A program made the position numbers and the translations under genes. Under the pieces are notes generated by a model. The model did not search any database and had not been told where the DNA came from. It saw nothing but the letters and a program-made list of their open reading frames with translations. Below, one piece after another: positions 41,131 through 50,689 of a stretch of 64,000 nt of DNA. The stretch covers positions 1-64,000 of the forward strand of contig JBJEOH010000028.1 in the NCBI GenBank assembly GCA_051880615.1, read 5' to 3'. The DNA is from UBA7067 sp051880615 (GTDB lineage Bacteria > Bacillota > Clostridia > Oscillospirales > Acutalibacteraceae). Within the stretch, counting starts at the first letter, position 1. Each line of letters begins with the position of its first letter.

Positions 41131-42498
41131 TCATTTGCCAACACAAAATGTTTCAAACACAGTGTCTATAACACTGTCTGCGGCTTTTTTACCTGTAATT
41201 TCAAGCAAGCTGTCTATTGCGTCATTTAAAGCAACCGATACAGCGTCCAGTCCGAATCCGTTATTCAGCGCAGCAATACACTCCTCAATCGCCGACACAC
41301 TGTCCTTTACTTTAAAAAGCTGCCTTTCATTGGCAAGTATAGGGTCGGAAGGATTGAAATTTTCAGTTCCGCATAACTTTTCCACATTTTCAGTCAGCAA
41401 TGTTAATCCTTTGCCGCTTTTTGCGGATATTTCAACTATATTTGGTACAAATTTCTTTATTTCATTTACATCAAGCTTGTTTTCAAGGTCACTTTTGTTA
41501 ATAACCGCTATTGCAGGCAAAGTCTGAATTTTCTCAAGTAATTGAAAATCATCTGCCTCAAGCGGAACAGAACAGTCAAATACCGCTATAACAAGAGCGC
41601 AGCGTTCAAGCCTTTCTTTTGTTTTTTCAACACCTATTTTTTCAACAATATTCTCGGTTTCTCTGATTCCTGCCGTATCTGAAAGTCTTAGCGTAACATT
41701 ACCGATTGTCACCGTCTCTTCAATAATATCCCTTGTAGTGCCGGGAATATCGGTAACTATTGACCTTTCACAACCTGACAGCAAATTCATCAGTGTGGAT
41801 TTTCCTACATTCGGCTTGCCTGCAATTACAGCTTCAATGCCCTGAGTAACAGCCTTACCCGAATCATAGCGTGAAATCAAATCATAAAGCTCTGATAAAG
41901 CCTTATTAAAGCTTTCAATCAGAACACTTTCTTCAACCTCGGGTACATCCTCCTCAGGGAAGTCCACCCACGCAGAAATATGTGCTGCTGTATCAATAAG
42001 AGAAGAGGAAATTTCATCAATTTTTTGTCGCAAATTTCCTTCTTTACAGCACATTGCGGCTCTTGCGGCTGCCTGTCCTTTAGCTGAAATAATATTCATT
42101 ACTGCTTCAGACTCAGTCAAGTCAATTTTTCCGTTTAAAAAAGCTCTTTTTGTGAATTCACCGGGTTCGGCAGGAACAGCACCGCTGTTTAACACTGCAC
42201 GGAGAACCATTTTTGTTATGTATATTCCTCCGTGGCAGGAAAGCTCAACAACATCCTCACCGGTATAACTATGGGGAGAACGAAATACAAGTGCTACAGC
42301 CTCGTCAAGCTTTTCACCGCCGTCATAAATATAACCAAAACCGGCTTTATAACCCTCATATTCACAAAGCTGTTTTTTATTTACGCCCTTAAAAACCTTG
42401 TCAGCTATCATTACAGCGTCAGTTCCGCTTATTCTTATTACACCTATTCCGCCTGCACCCTGTGCTGTCGAGATTGCGGCAATCGTCTTGTTATTCAT
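41131..42498 (-). CDS. mnmE: tRNA modification GTPase MnmE
   Basis: This 455-residue partner of MnmG has an N-terminal tetrahydrofolate-binding domain (IAAISTAQGAGGIGVIRISG, FRSPHSYTGEDVVELSCHGG) and a helical domain. The G domain is inserted at about residues 215-375 (G1 GKPNVGKST, G2 TTRD, G3 DTAG, G4 NKSD). The C-terminal CVGK motif contains the catalytic cysteine. It is followed by mnmG in the usual order. Confidence 0.98.
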   Translation of the reverse strand: MNNKTIAAISTAQGAGGIGVIRISGTDAVMIADKVFKGVNKKQLCEYEGYKAGFGYIYDGGEKLDEAVALVFRSPHSYTGEDVVELSCHGGIYITKMVLRAVLNSGAVPAEPGEFTKRAFLNGKIDLTESEAVMNIISAKGQAAARAAMCCKEGNLRQKIDEISSSLIDTAAHISAWVDFPEEDVPEVEESVLIESFNKALSELYDLISRYDSGKAVTQGIEAVIAGKPNVGKSTLMNLLSGCERSIVTDIPGTTRDIIEETVTIGNVTLRLSDTAGIRETENIVEKIGVEKTKERLERCALVIAVFDCSVPLEADDFQLLEKIQTLPAIAVINKSDLENKLDVNEIKKFVPNIVEISAKSGKGLTLLTENVEKLCGTENFNPSDPILANERQLFKVKDSVSAIEECIAALNNGFGLDAVSVALNDAIDSLLEITGKKAADSVIDTVFETFCVGK

Positions 42499-42574
42499 AT
42501 ATCAGACCCCGTTAAAAATTTCATATATAAACAATGCAGGGCTTGCACACGGCAACCCCTGCTCAGATTTTTTA

Positions 42575-43429
42575 TTATTCTTCCTCTGCACCTGTCTTTT
42601 TAGGAACAGATATTCTTCCGTAAAGAGAATAACCGCCGCCCTCATTTATTGGGTCTCTCTTAGGTAAGCTTTCATCAGAACTATTTGCTGACGAGTAGCT
42701 TTTATTATAACTTTTGTTATTGCTATAATTTTTTCTGTCGTAGCTGCCTTTTTTGTTATATCCCTTTTTATTATAATTATTATATGACCTTCTAGGTGGA
42801 TTTTTCGGGTCAGGACCTATAACAACATGACGATTAATGCTCTCGCCCTCACTGAATGAGATTGCTCCGTTAACATTTTGTACCGCAGTGTGGATAATTC
42901 TTCTCTCATATGGGTTCATCGGCTCAAGAGAAATATTTCTGCCTGATTTTATAGCCTTAAACGCAAGCTTTCTGCCAAGCACCTGAAGTGTTTTTTCTCT
43001 TTTTTCTCTGTAATTACCTGTATTAATTGTGATTCTGAAATAGCTGTTATCGACATGGTTAGCAACAAGACCTGCAAGATACTGCAAAGCGTCAAGTGTT
43101 TCGCCTCTTCTGCCTATAACTGCTCCGACATCATCACCCTCAAGGTTGATTTCAGCACCGTTTTCAATATCGTTTACTGTTACGGTTATTGAATCAAATC
43201 CCATTGCACTCAATATATTCTTAACATATTCAACTGCTTTTTCAGAAGGGGACACCTTAACAAAAGCCCTTACCTTTGCAGGATTTCCGCCAAATATACC
43301 GAATTTTTTCTTTATCGGTCTTTCAATAATTTCAAAATCTGCCTCGTGAGTTTCGACGCCAAGCTGATTACAAGCGTTTTGCAGTGCCTCTTCTTCTGTT
43401 TCGCCGACACCAATTGCTTCTCGTATCAC
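42575..43429 (-). CDS. jag: RNA-binding protein Jag/KhpB
   Basis: The 284-residue product has the N-terminal Jag domain (IGVGETEEEALQNACNQLG), a KH domain (DDVGAVIGRRGETLDALQYL, residues about 97-116) and an R3H domain (MNPYERRIIHTAVQN). An unusual C-terminal extension of about 80 residues follows, rich in Tyr, Asn, Lys and Ser (YNNYNKKGYNKKG). That tail is low-complexity and probably RNA-binding or disordered. KhpB partners KhpA in binding RNAs linked to cell elongation. The position right after yidC is conserved. Confidence 0.95.
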   Translation of the reverse strand: MIREAIGVGETEEEALQNACNQLGVETHEADFEIIERPIKKKFGIFGGNPAKVRAFVKVSPSEKAVEYVKNILSAMGFDSITVTVNDIENGAEINLEGDDVGAVIGRRGETLDALQYLAGLVANHVDNSYFRITINTGNYREKREKTLQVLGRKLAFKAIKSGRNISLEPMNPYERRIIHTAVQNVNGAISFSEGESINRHVVIGPDPKNPPRRSYNNYNKKGYNKKGSYDRKNYSNNKSYNKSYSSANSSDESLPKRDPINEGGGYSLYGRISVPKKTGAEEE

Positions 43430-43458
43430 GAGCTACACCTCCGTTTAGATAAACTTAT

Positions 43459-44499
43459 TTATTTTTTCTTTCCGCTTTTCTTTTTTGTGTTTTTAGCGGA
43501 GTTTTTACCATTATTTTCATTATTATTCAATTCCGAATTACTTCTTGTTCTCGGATTATATTCATATTTAACTTTTGCCTCGTTGACATTAAGCAAAGCA
43601 ACTCTCTGTGCTTCTGATTTTGCGGTCATTATATTGACATTGTAGAATTTTTGGAGAACCAGCGTCTGGGCAAGACCCAAAAGCGTTGATATAATCCAGT
43701 AAAAGCCAACCGCCGCAGGAACCGTATAAGAAATATATGCACTGAAAAGCGGCATAATAAGGAACATAACCATCATACAGCCGGGCTGCTGCTGTCCTGT
43801 GTTACCTCTTTGGAATTTCATTGTTACAAACTGGGTAACAAGAGATGAAAGAAGACAAAATACAGGAATTAAAATAAGCACATTTGTGAACGGATTAAAA
43901 CCGCCCTCACTCGGTCTGCCGAGCAAATCAAGTCCGAAAAGATTACAGCTGGCTCCGAATTCCTGAATATGTGAAATCTGATCAGGTGAGAAAAAGCCGC
44001 TTAAATAGGTTAAACCTTCGTTTGACTGTGCAATCTTTAAAATTTCAATCTGTCCGTAGAAATTATTGAAACTGTTACCTATTCCCGGCAGAGTATTCAG
44101 ATAAGAAACGCAATTATTTACACTTTCAGCTGCAATATGAAGTGTATTTGTAAGCGGATTTATAACAGAATAATAAACACCGAAGAGCAGAATCATAGGA
44201 AGAAGCATTGTTGTAAGACAACCGCTTGTTGGGCTTGTTCCTTCCTTTTCATAAAGCTTCTGCATTTCTTCATTAAGCTTTACCTTGTCATTGCCGTATT
44301 TTTCCTGAAGCTCTCGCTGCTTAATTGACATTCTGGCATTTTTAGCCATTGACTTTTGCTGCTTTATAGCTGTCGGGAACAAAACTGCCTTGATTATAAT
44401 TGTAAACAATACAATCGCCCAGGCATAATTTTTGACAATCATAAAGCAAAAATACAGTACATATCCAAGCAGGCTGCCTATAAAATTAAATATATCCAT
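43459..44499 (-). CDS. yidC: Membrane protein insertase YidC
   Basis: This 346-residue Gram-positive-type insertase has the core NYAWAIVLFTIIIKAVLFP, the cytoplasmic hairpin KQQKSMAKNARMSIKQRELQ with the functional positive charge, and the later transmembrane segments (GFYWIISTLLGLAQTLVLQ). There is no lipobox cysteine in the N-terminus, unlike SpoIIIJ. A large extracytoplasmic loop (about residues 115-200) is longer than usual. The basic tail (KNTKKKSGKKK) is typical. It follows yidD and precedes jag. Confidence 0.96.
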   Translation of the reverse strand: MDIFNFIGSLLGYVLYFCFMIVKNYAWAIVLFTIIIKAVLFPTAIKQQKSMAKNARMSIKQRELQEKYGNDKVKLNEEMQKLYEKEGTSPTSGCLTTMLLPMILLFGVYYSVINPLTNTLHIAAESVNNCVSYLNTLPGIGNSFNNFYGQIEILKIAQSNEGLTYLSGFFSPDQISHIQEFGASCNLFGLDLLGRPSEGGFNPFTNVLILIPVFCLLSSLVTQFVTMKFQRGNTGQQQPGCMMVMFLIMPLFSAYISYTVPAAVGFYWIISTLLGLAQTLVLQKFYNVNIMTAKSEAQRVALLNVNEAKVKYEYNPRTRSNSELNNNENNGKNSAKNTKKKSGKKK

Positions 44500-44519
44500 A
44501 GCTTCGCCATGACCTCCTG

Positions 44520-44753
44520 TTATTTTTGACCTTTGACTTTTTTCTCCGGTACAGGGTCATAACCGCCTTTGAAAAAGGGATTACAGCGCAAAATACGCCA
44601 TAAAGCCATAAAGCTTCCCTTAAAAGCGCCATACATTGAAATTGCCTCAACAGCATATTGAGAGCAAGTCGGAGTAAAACGACAACAGGGTTTTTTTCGT
44701 GGTGAAATGTTCTTTTGATAAAATCTGATAAGCCAAATAAGCGGACGCTTCAT
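44520..44753 (-). CDS. yidD: Membrane protein insertion efficiency factor YidD
   Basis: This 77-residue protein has the conserved core YQKNISPRKKPCCRFTPTCS, which contains the family cysteines, then QYAVEAISMYGAFKGSF and NPFFKGGYDPVP. YidD assists YidC. Its start overlaps the rnpA stop by one base. Confidence 0.96.
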   Translation of the reverse strand: MKRPLIWLIRFYQKNISPRKKPCCRFTPTCSQYAVEAISMYGAFKGSFMALWRILRCNPFFKGGYDPVPEKKVKGQK

Positions 44754-45085
44754 TACAAAACACCCGCCCTTTTCAGCTGTTTTTGCATACAGTCAACAAT
44801 GTCGGTACTCTTTTTTTTAGAGGTTATACCCCTTGCAACAAAGATAAAATCATACCCCGACGGAATTTGAGTTGAAATTTCGTCAAAAGCCGCACGGATA
44901 ATTCTTCTTGACCTGTTGCGCTGTACTGCGTTACCTGTTTTTTTACTTGTTGTTATCCCGTATCTTACATTTTTTGTTCTGTTTTTCAGAACATAAGTAA
45001 TCAAAACAGGGGAGACAAAGGATTTTCCTTTACAGTAAATTCTTCTGAAATCCCTGTTTTCTTTAATTTTGACAATTTCAGTCAT
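44753..45085 (-). CDS. rnpA: Ribonuclease P protein component
   Basis: RnpA supports the RNase P RNA in trimming tRNA 5' ends. The 110-residue product has KENRDFRRIYCKGKSFVSP at the N-terminus and the RNR signature NAVQRNRSRRIIRAAF. I chose ATG 45085, preceded by GGGCGGAT. A start five codons earlier is open but less well supported. It lies between rpmH and yidD as in most bacteria. Confidence 0.96.
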   Translation of the reverse strand: MTEIVKIKENRDFRRIYCKGKSFVSPVLITYVLKNRTKNVRYGITTSKKTGNAVQRNRSRRIIRAAFDEISTQIPSGYDFIFVARGITSKKKSTDIVDCMQKQLKRAGVL

Positions 45086-45197
45086 AACTAATCCGCCCAA
45101 GTAAAACAGTAAAAACTTTCTGACATTATAAAATAAAAAAATGTAAGAAATAAAAGAAAGTAAGCAAAAAAAAGACCACTTAAAAGTGGTCTCAATT

Positions 45198-45332
45198 TTA
45201 GTAAGACAACTTCTTTCTTCCCTTTGCTCTTCTGCGAGCTAAAACCTTGCGACCATTGGCATCAGACATTCTTTTTCTAAAGCCATGCTCCTTTTTTCTG
45301 TGGCGCTTTTTAGGCTGATATGTTCTCAGCAT
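45198..45332 (-). CDS. rpmH: 50S ribosomal protein L34
   Basis: The 44 codons encode MLRTYQPKKRHRKKEHGFRK, then RMSDANGRKVLARRRAKGRK and KLSY. This is the complete, highly conserved L34 at its standard length. It starts behind GAAAGGAGGG. It is the leftward gene closest to the dnaA upstream region, as in most bacterial origins. Confidence 0.99.
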   Translation of the reverse strand: MLRTYQPKKRHRKKEHGFRKRMSDANGRKVLARRRAKGRKKLSY

Positions 45333-45791
45333 AGAAAACCCTCCTTTCAGGTATTAACCTTGCAATATAGCATTATAACTTAAATGCAAAAAATCGTCAA
45401 CACCTATTTTTTCACTTTTTTTCACTATATAATTATATCTGCAAACTTCAAATTTTTCAAGCTGTTTTTTTTACAATATCTTGTATATATTATTCTTCAA
45501 TACACAATTTCAGATAGATGAGGAAATAAAAATAAATAAAATTTTTCTTAAAACAAACTCTCTATTCTTTCAAATAATTAAAATATTATATCTAAAAATA
45601 AAAATCATTGCTTAAAGTCAAAAAATATGTTAAAATAAATCAGATAATCGAAAATGGGGATAGAAGTGTAATTTAATAGCACTTAAAAATTTTTTTATTA
45701 AATTCAGTCAAAATATAACAGAAGAATTTTGTATTGTCAAACACAACAGAGAATTAATTTGTGATTTAGTATTAATTAAGGGGAGAATAAA
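45333..45791. other. dnaA upstream region, divergence point of the replichores
   Basis: These 459 very AT-rich bases separate leftward rpmH from rightward dnaA. I found no exact TTATCCACA or TTATCAACA in it. It contains A/T tracts and the dnaA promoter region, and ends in GGGGAGAATAAA before the GTG start. By gene orientation it belongs to oriC. Confidence 0.6.
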
Positions 45792-47123
45792 GTGAACGAA
45801 GTAAATGAATTTAAAGAAACATGGGAAGTAATTTGCGAATACTGTAAAAATGAAATTGTTGATGTTGCCTACAAAACATGGATCAGCCGAATTGAGCCTA
45901 TAAGCCTTGATTTTGAAAACGGTGTAGCTACAATAATGGCTCCGAACGATTTTCACAGACAAACGCTGAACAAATTTTACATTAATCTTTTATCAAGGGC
46001 TTTCAAAGAAATTTTTGCAGCTGACATAAACATTAAAATCACTATTCCTGAGGACTATGAAAATCCCGAAAAGGAAGATAATACCGAAAAGGAAAATGAT
46101 AATGGTGATTATGAATACACCTTTGACACCTTTATTGTCGGCAGCTCAAATAATTTTGCACACGCAGCAGCACAGGCCGTTGCCGCAAATCCCGCAAACG
46201 CATATAACCCTCTTTTTATATACGGCAATTCTGGACTCGGAAAAACTCATCTGCTTAAGGCTATAGGAAACGAAATAAAGGATAAAAACAGCAACGCAAA
46301 TATTCTTTATGTAAGAGGCGACGAATTTGCAAATGAAATAATCGACGCAATCAGAACCTCAAAAACAAAGGAATTCCGTGAAAAATATCGCTTTGCAGAT
46401 GTATTTTTAGTTGACGATGTTCAGTTTATCGGCGGTAAGGATGCAACCCAGGAGGAGTTTTTCCACACCTTCAACAGTCTTTATGAGGCAAAAAGTCAGA
46501 TTGTACTAACATCCGACAGACCCCCGAAGGAAATAAAAACTCTTGAGGACAGAATCAGAAGCCGCTTTGAATCGGGACTTATAGCCGATATTCAGCCGCC
46601 TGATTTCGAAATCAGAGTTGCAATTATTAAGAGAAAGGCAGAGCTTTTAGGAATTGTTATTCCCGATGAAATCTGCAACTACATTGCCCAAAAGCTTAAA
46701 ACAAACATCCGTCAGCTTGAGGGTGTGGTTAAAAAGCTTAAGGCAAAAAATATGCTCAGCGGTGAAAAAATAAATATGTCGTCCGCACAGGACACTATAT
46801 CCGAAATACTCAACAGTGATGTTCCGCCTCAGATTACGGTTGAAAACATTGTTGAAGAGGTTGCGAGAACCTACGGAGTAAATGCAGATGACATTCGTTC
46901 ACTTAAAAGCCGCAAGGCGTCGCTTTCAAATGCAAGACACATTGCAATTTACATAACAAGAAATCTTACAAATCTTGTTGTAAAGCAAATAGGCGATGAA
47001 TTCGGCGGCAGACATTATTCAACAGTTTTGCACTCAATAAACCATGTTGAGGAGCTAATGGAGCGTGATCCAAAGGTTAAAGAGACGGTTGAGGATATAA
47101 TAAAAAATATTCGTGACAGATAG
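45792..47123 (+). CDS. dnaA: Replication initiator DnaA
   Basis: The 443-residue initiator has domain I (EVICEYCKNEIVDVAYKTWI) and a short acidic domain II. Domain III is the AAA+ module (Walker A GNSGLGKTHLL, Walker B VFLVDDVQFIGG, arginine finger region DRIRSRFE). Domain IV carries the DnaA-box-binding signature GGRHYSTVLHSINHVE. It starts with GTG behind GGGGAG. It faces away from rpmH and is followed by dnaN. Confidence 0.99.
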   Translation: MNEVNEFKETWEVICEYCKNEIVDVAYKTWISRIEPISLDFENGVATIMAPNDFHRQTLNKFYINLLSRAFKEIFAADINIKITIPEDYENPEKEDNTEKENDNGDYEYTFDTFIVGSSNNFAHAAAQAVAANPANAYNPLFIYGNSGLGKTHLLKAIGNEIKDKNSNANILYVRGDEFANEIIDAIRTSKTKEFREKYRFADVFLVDDVQFIGGKDATQEEFFHTFNSLYEAKSQIVLTSDRPPKEIKTLEDRIRSRFESGLIADIQPPDFEIRVAIIKRKAELLGIVIPDEICNYIAQKLKTNIRQLEGVVKKLKAKNMLSGEKINMSSAQDTISEILNSDVPPQITVENIVEEVARTYGVNADDIRSLKSRKASLSNARHIAIYITRNLTNLVVKQIGDEFGGRHYSTVLHSINHVEELMERDPKVKETVEDIIKNIRDR

Positions 47124-47414
47124 ATTTTACTTTCAACATTTCAACATTGGGATGTTTATAAATTAAAATTTTATCAACATATTAATAAACATTAACTTAA
47201 CATTTTTACACATATCATCAAATTCGATTTTTCGACAAATTCTGATTAACAAATTCCGAACAGAGCTTTAACATTGGCAGTCGGCAAAAATTATTCATTT
47301 TATGGGAAAAATCAGGGTTTTGAACATTTTAACATCACCTACTACTACTACTATCTATTAATTATTCTATTATTATTGTGTTGTGTTTTACACTTACGGA
47401 AAGGAAAACCATTA
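47124..47414. other. dnaA-dnaN intergenic origin element with CTA triplets
   Basis: The region contains one TTATCAACA (47171-47179), many TTAACA/CAACAT words, and a run of five CTA triplets (47339-47353), then CTATTAATTATTCTATTATT. A CTA run next to an AT-rich stretch matches the DnaA-trio element of Bacillus origins, where the opposite strand reads 3'-GAT repeats. The long upstream open frame of dnaN, which encodes runs of Tyr and Leu, is a product of this repeat. Confidence 0.65.
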
Positions 47415-48521
47415 ATGAAAATTATCTGTAAACAGGACAGCCTGTCGTCAGCCGTTACAAATGTGCAAAGGGCAGTATCGTCAAAAACAACTCTTCCGGC
47501 GTTGGAAGGAATTTTACTCAGAGCAGAAAACGGCAAAATAAAGCTGTGTGGATATGACCTTGAAATAGGAATTACCACAACAATAGACGCGAATATATTT
47601 GAAGAGGGTGCTATTGTTGTCAATGCCAAGCTCTTTGGCGATATTGTGCGCCGTTTACCGAATGATGAAATAAACATTGAAACTGACGACAAATATATAA
47701 CATACATTTCAAGCGGAGAGGTAAAATATCAGATTGTCGGAATGTATCCGGGTGAATTTCCTGATTTGCCGAGCTTTGATGAAATCGACGACATAAGTAT
47801 TCAAAGTGTACTGCTGAAAAATATGATTAAGCAGACCATTTTTGCAACCTCAGACGATATCACAAAAATGATTTATACAGGCGCTCTTTTTGAATTTGAA
47901 AACAATGTTTTCAATATCGTAGCTATTGACGGTATAAAAATGGCTATCAGAAAAGAGACGGTTGACTACGACAAAAACAGCAGATTTATCGTACCGAAAA
48001 AGGCTCTTAATGAAATTTTAAAGCTCGGCGGCGACGATGAGGACGAAAATATCAGAATTATTACCGGTCAGAGACATGCTGTGTTCAAGGTTAAAAATTA
48101 TTCAATTTTTACTCGTCTTATTGAGGGTACATTCCTTGATTATAAGCGCACAATACCGCAGAATATCACAACAGAGGCGTGTGTTGTGGCAAGAGATTTC
48201 ATCAGCAGTGTTGAAAGAATGTCACTTTTGACCTCAGAGAAAATCCAAAGCCCGATAAGACTTCACTTCACACAGGAAGAAATCAATCTTTCCTGTTCAA
48301 CAACAATAGGTAAAGCAACGGATATTATTAAAACTCCTGTTAAGGGAGCAGAGCTTGAAATAGGATTTGGCAACAAGCATCTGCTTGAGGCGCTGAGAAA
48401 TACCGACTCTGATATAATAAAAATTGAGCTTTCAAACAGCTCTACAGCTATGAAAATTTCACCTACAGACGGTGATTCGTATTTATTCTTAGTTGTTCCT
48501 ATGCTTTTGCAGAGAGGCTGA
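47415..48521 (+). CDS. dnaN: DNA polymerase III sliding clamp
   Basis: The 368-residue beta clamp has three repeated domains. It starts MKIICKQDSLSSAVTNVQRA, with the conserved TLPALEGILL and GEFPDLP segments. It ends VVPMLLQRG, close to the usual PMR-type C-terminus. I chose ATG 47415 behind AAGGAAAA. The frame is open 47 codons upstream, but those encode a repeat-derived Tyr/Leu run. Confidence 0.98.
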   Translation: MKIICKQDSLSSAVTNVQRAVSSKTTLPALEGILLRAENGKIKLCGYDLEIGITTTIDANIFEEGAIVVNAKLFGDIVRRLPNDEINIETDDKYITYISSGEVKYQIVGMYPGEFPDLPSFDEIDDISIQSVLLKNMIKQTIFATSDDITKMIYTGALFEFENNVFNIVAIDGIKMAIRKETVDYDKNSRFIVPKKALNEILKLGGDDEDENIRIITGQRHAVFKVKNYSIFTRLIEGTFLDYKRTIPQNITTEACVVARDFISSVERMSLLTSEKIQSPIRLHFTQEEINLSCSTTIGKATDIIKTPVKGAELEIGFGNKHLLEALRNTDSDIIKIELSNSSTAMKISPTDGDSYLFLVVPMLLQRG

Positions 48522-48527
48522 TAATTT

Positions 48528-48746
48528 ATGAGTGTTGAAAAAATATATATTGACGAGGATTATATTAAGCTTGACAGTCTTCTTAAATTCGGCGGAATTG
48601 CCGAAACAGGAGGGCAGGCAAAGCTGCTTGTGCAAGACGGGTTTGTTATGCTTAACGGCGAGGTCTGCACACAAAGGGGCAGAAAGATTAAAGACGGCGA
48701 CAGGGTTCAATTTGAAGACAAGATTTTAGAGGTGCTGAAAAAGTGA
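48528..48746 (+). CDS. S4-domain RNA-binding protein YaaA
   Basis: The 72-residue protein has the S4 fold: DYIKLDSLLKFGGIAETGGQ, VMLNGEVCTQRGRKI and GDRVQF. It belongs to the YaaA/YbcJ group always found between dnaN and recF in Firmicutes. Its overlap with the recF start (GTGA) indicates coupling. The exact function is unknown, although RNA or ribosome binding is expected for an S4 domain. Confidence 0.93.
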   Translation: MSVEKIYIDEDYIKLDSLLKFGGIAETGGQAKLLVQDGFVMLNGEVCTQRGRKIKDGDRVQFEDKILEVLKK

Positions 48747-49849
48747 TTTTAAAGGAGCTGAGTTTTAAGAATTTCAGAAATCTTAATGACGGCTCTATCA
48801 CGGTATCACCCGATATTAATGTGGTCTACGGCAAAAACGGTCAGGGAAAGACCAATTTGCTTGAGGGAATATGGATGCTCGGCGGTCTGCGCTCATTCAG
48901 AAGTGCAAAGGATAAGGAGCTTATCAAGGAAGGCTTTGCAAGTGCCGAAATTGAAGCGAGCTTTTTTTCACAGGACAGAGATCAGAGTGCAAAGCTGAAT
49001 ATTCTTCCAAGTAAAAGAGAAGCCATAATAAACGGCGTAAAGAAAAAATCAGCTTCATCTCTTATCGGAGTTTGCTCGTCTGTTGTTTTTTCACCCGAGC
49101 ACCTGACAATGATAAAAAATGGGCCGGGTGAAAGAAGAAGATTTATTGACAGCGCCATATGCCGTTTTAAACCGAAATACGCAAATATTTATGCGCGCTT
49201 TAATAAAATTTTAAGTCAACGAAACGCTCTTTTGAAAGCAATAACGCAAAACGGCGGTGAGAGTATGCTTGAGCCGTGGGATATAAGCCTTGCATCATGG
49301 GGTGCTGCGCTTGTTTTTGAAAGGCTTTCATATATCAAGCTGTTAAGAGAAAAATCAAAGGAAATATACCGTGGAATTTCAGGCGGAACAGAGGAGCTGT
49401 TTGTTGATTATCAAAGCTCATTCGGTGTTCTGGAAAACGACAGTATAAAGGAAATTGAAGATAAGCTTGTTTTAAAGCTTAAAAACAGCAGGAGTGAGGA
49501 TATTAATTACCGATTTACAACGGCCGGTCCTCACAGGGATGATATTGAAATAAAAATAAACGGCAAGAGTGCAAGAATTTTTGGCTCACAGGGTCAGCAG
49601 AGAAGCGCAGTTATAGCGCTGAAACTCAGTGAGGCTGACATTTTACAGCAGGAAAAAGACGAAAAGCCTGTTATAATACTTGATGATGTTTTGAGTGAGC
49701 TTGATGTTGAAAGACAAAAATTCTTGCTTAATAAAACAAAGGACAGGCAGGTTTTTATAAGCTGCTGCGATAAATCCGCCGTTGATTATCTTGACTGCGG
49801 AATGATATTTTATGTAAGCGGCGGTCAGATTAACGCTGAGGAAAAATAA
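48743..49849 (+). CDS. recF: DNA replication and repair protein RecF
   Basis: The 368-residue SMC-like ATPase helps load RecA at gaps. It has Walker A YGKNGQGKTNLLEG, the signature GSQGQQRSAVIALKLSEA and Walker B VIILDDVLSELD. It starts with GTG 48743 inside the last codons of the S4 gene. Its stop overlaps the remB start (TAATG). Confidence 0.97.
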   Translation: MILKELSFKNFRNLNDGSITVSPDINVVYGKNGQGKTNLLEGIWMLGGLRSFRSAKDKELIKEGFASAEIEASFFSQDRDQSAKLNILPSKREAIINGVKKKSASSLIGVCSSVVFSPEHLTMIKNGPGERRRFIDSAICRFKPKYANIYARFNKILSQRNALLKAITQNGGESMLEPWDISLASWGAALVFERLSYIKLLREKSKEIYRGISGGTEELFVDYQSSFGVLENDSIKEIEDKLVLKLKNSRSEDINYRFTTAGPHRDDIEIKINGKSARIFGSQGQQRSAVIALKLSEADILQQEKDEKPVIILDDVLSELDVERQKFLLNKTKDRQVFISCCDKSAVDYLDCGMIFYVSGGQINAEEK

Positions 49850-50109
49850 TGTATTTATATATTGGAAATGATATTGTTATTAATTCAAAGGATATTGTAG
49901 GAATATTTGATACAGACAACACCACAATTTCAAAGGATACAAGAAAATTTCTTAATTTAAGCGAAAAAAACGGGCAGATAATCAATGTTTCATATGAACT
50001 GCCAAAGTCATTTATAGTTTGTAAGGACAAAAAAAGCGGAGAGAAAAAGGTGTATTTATGCCAGTTTTCACCGTCAACCCTTCAGAAAAGAAAGGGAATA
50101 GGAATTTAA
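49849..50109 (+). CDS. remB: RemB-like DUF370 protein
   Basis: This 86-residue DUF370 protein has the core LYIGNDIVINSKDIVGIFD, then TTISKDTRKFLNL and a C-terminal KKVYLCQFSPSTLQKR. It lies between recF and gyrB as in Bacillus, where RemB (YaaB) affects extracellular matrix genes. The start overlaps the recF stop (ATAATG). Its DNA-binding role is inferred from the relative RemA. Confidence 0.9.
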   Translation: MYLYIGNDIVINSKDIVGIFDTDNTTISKDTRKFLNLSEKNGQIINVSYELPKSFIVCKDKKSGEKKVYLCQFSPSTLQKRKGIGI

Positions 50110-50164
50110 TAATTAGATTAAATTATAAAATATATTGTTTTTATAAATTGAAAGGAGAAATATA

Positions 50165-50677
50165 ATGGGTAATTTGAAATGTCCGTACTGCGGTAAAAAA
50201 ATTTCATATTTATCTGCAATAAGAGAGAGAGCAAACGGCGAGCACGCCTGTGACAGATGTAAGAGAAATTCAACAATTTACTTTGTAAAAAATATAAAGG
50301 TGTTTATCGTTGTAATTTGTCTTATCGCACTTGCACTGCTTTCAGTATTTCTTTTTACGCCGCTCAGGGGTAATTTCTTCTGCATTTTTCTTATGTTTAT
50401 ACCCTTTATTATTTTTTATTTCTGTATACCGCTTTTTATTAGATTTGTGCCTATAAAGATTAAGAAAAAGGTAACCAAAAAGTCTGAGGAAGTCGGATTT
50501 TCCATGTCAGATCCCGAAAGTGCAAGCGGAACAACAAAAATTATAAAGGCAGTAGGAAATGAAAGGGTTGTAGACCCTAAGGGAAGTCCCGAATTTACAA
50601 GAATGATTCCGAAGGTCAGGGAAAGAAAGAGGAAAAACAGGAACGGCAATGATTTTTATGATATTTCAAAGCTCTAA
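50165..50677 (+). CDS. Zinc-ribbon membrane protein of unknown function, first of a pair
   Basis: This 170-residue protein starts with a treble-clef/zinc-ribbon-like pair of CxxC motifs (LKCPYCGKK and HACDRCKRN). Two adjacent hydrophobic helices follow (about 43-65 IKVFIVVICLIALALLSVFL and about 70-98). A basic cytoplasmic tail of about 70 residues ends the protein. It starts behind AAAGGAG, inside the recF-gyrB interval. The following gene has the same plan, so the two are probably paralogues. No known function. Confidence 0.8.
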   Translation: MGNLKCPYCGKKISYLSAIRERANGEHACDRCKRNSTIYFVKNIKVFIVVICLIALALLSVFLFTPLRGNFFCIFLMFIPFIIFYFCIPLFIRFVPIKIKKKVTKKSEEVGFSMSDPESASGTTKIIKAVGNERVVDPKGSPEFTRMIPKVRERKRKNRNGNDFYDISKL

Positions 50678-50689
50678 GGAAGTGGAAAG

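Noticed and set aside
47274..47414. 47-codon upstream extension of dnaN encoding a Tyr/Leu run
   Set aside because: The sequence is the CTA-triplet and AT-rich origin element read as codons. The canonical clamp start with a ribosome binding site is at 47415.
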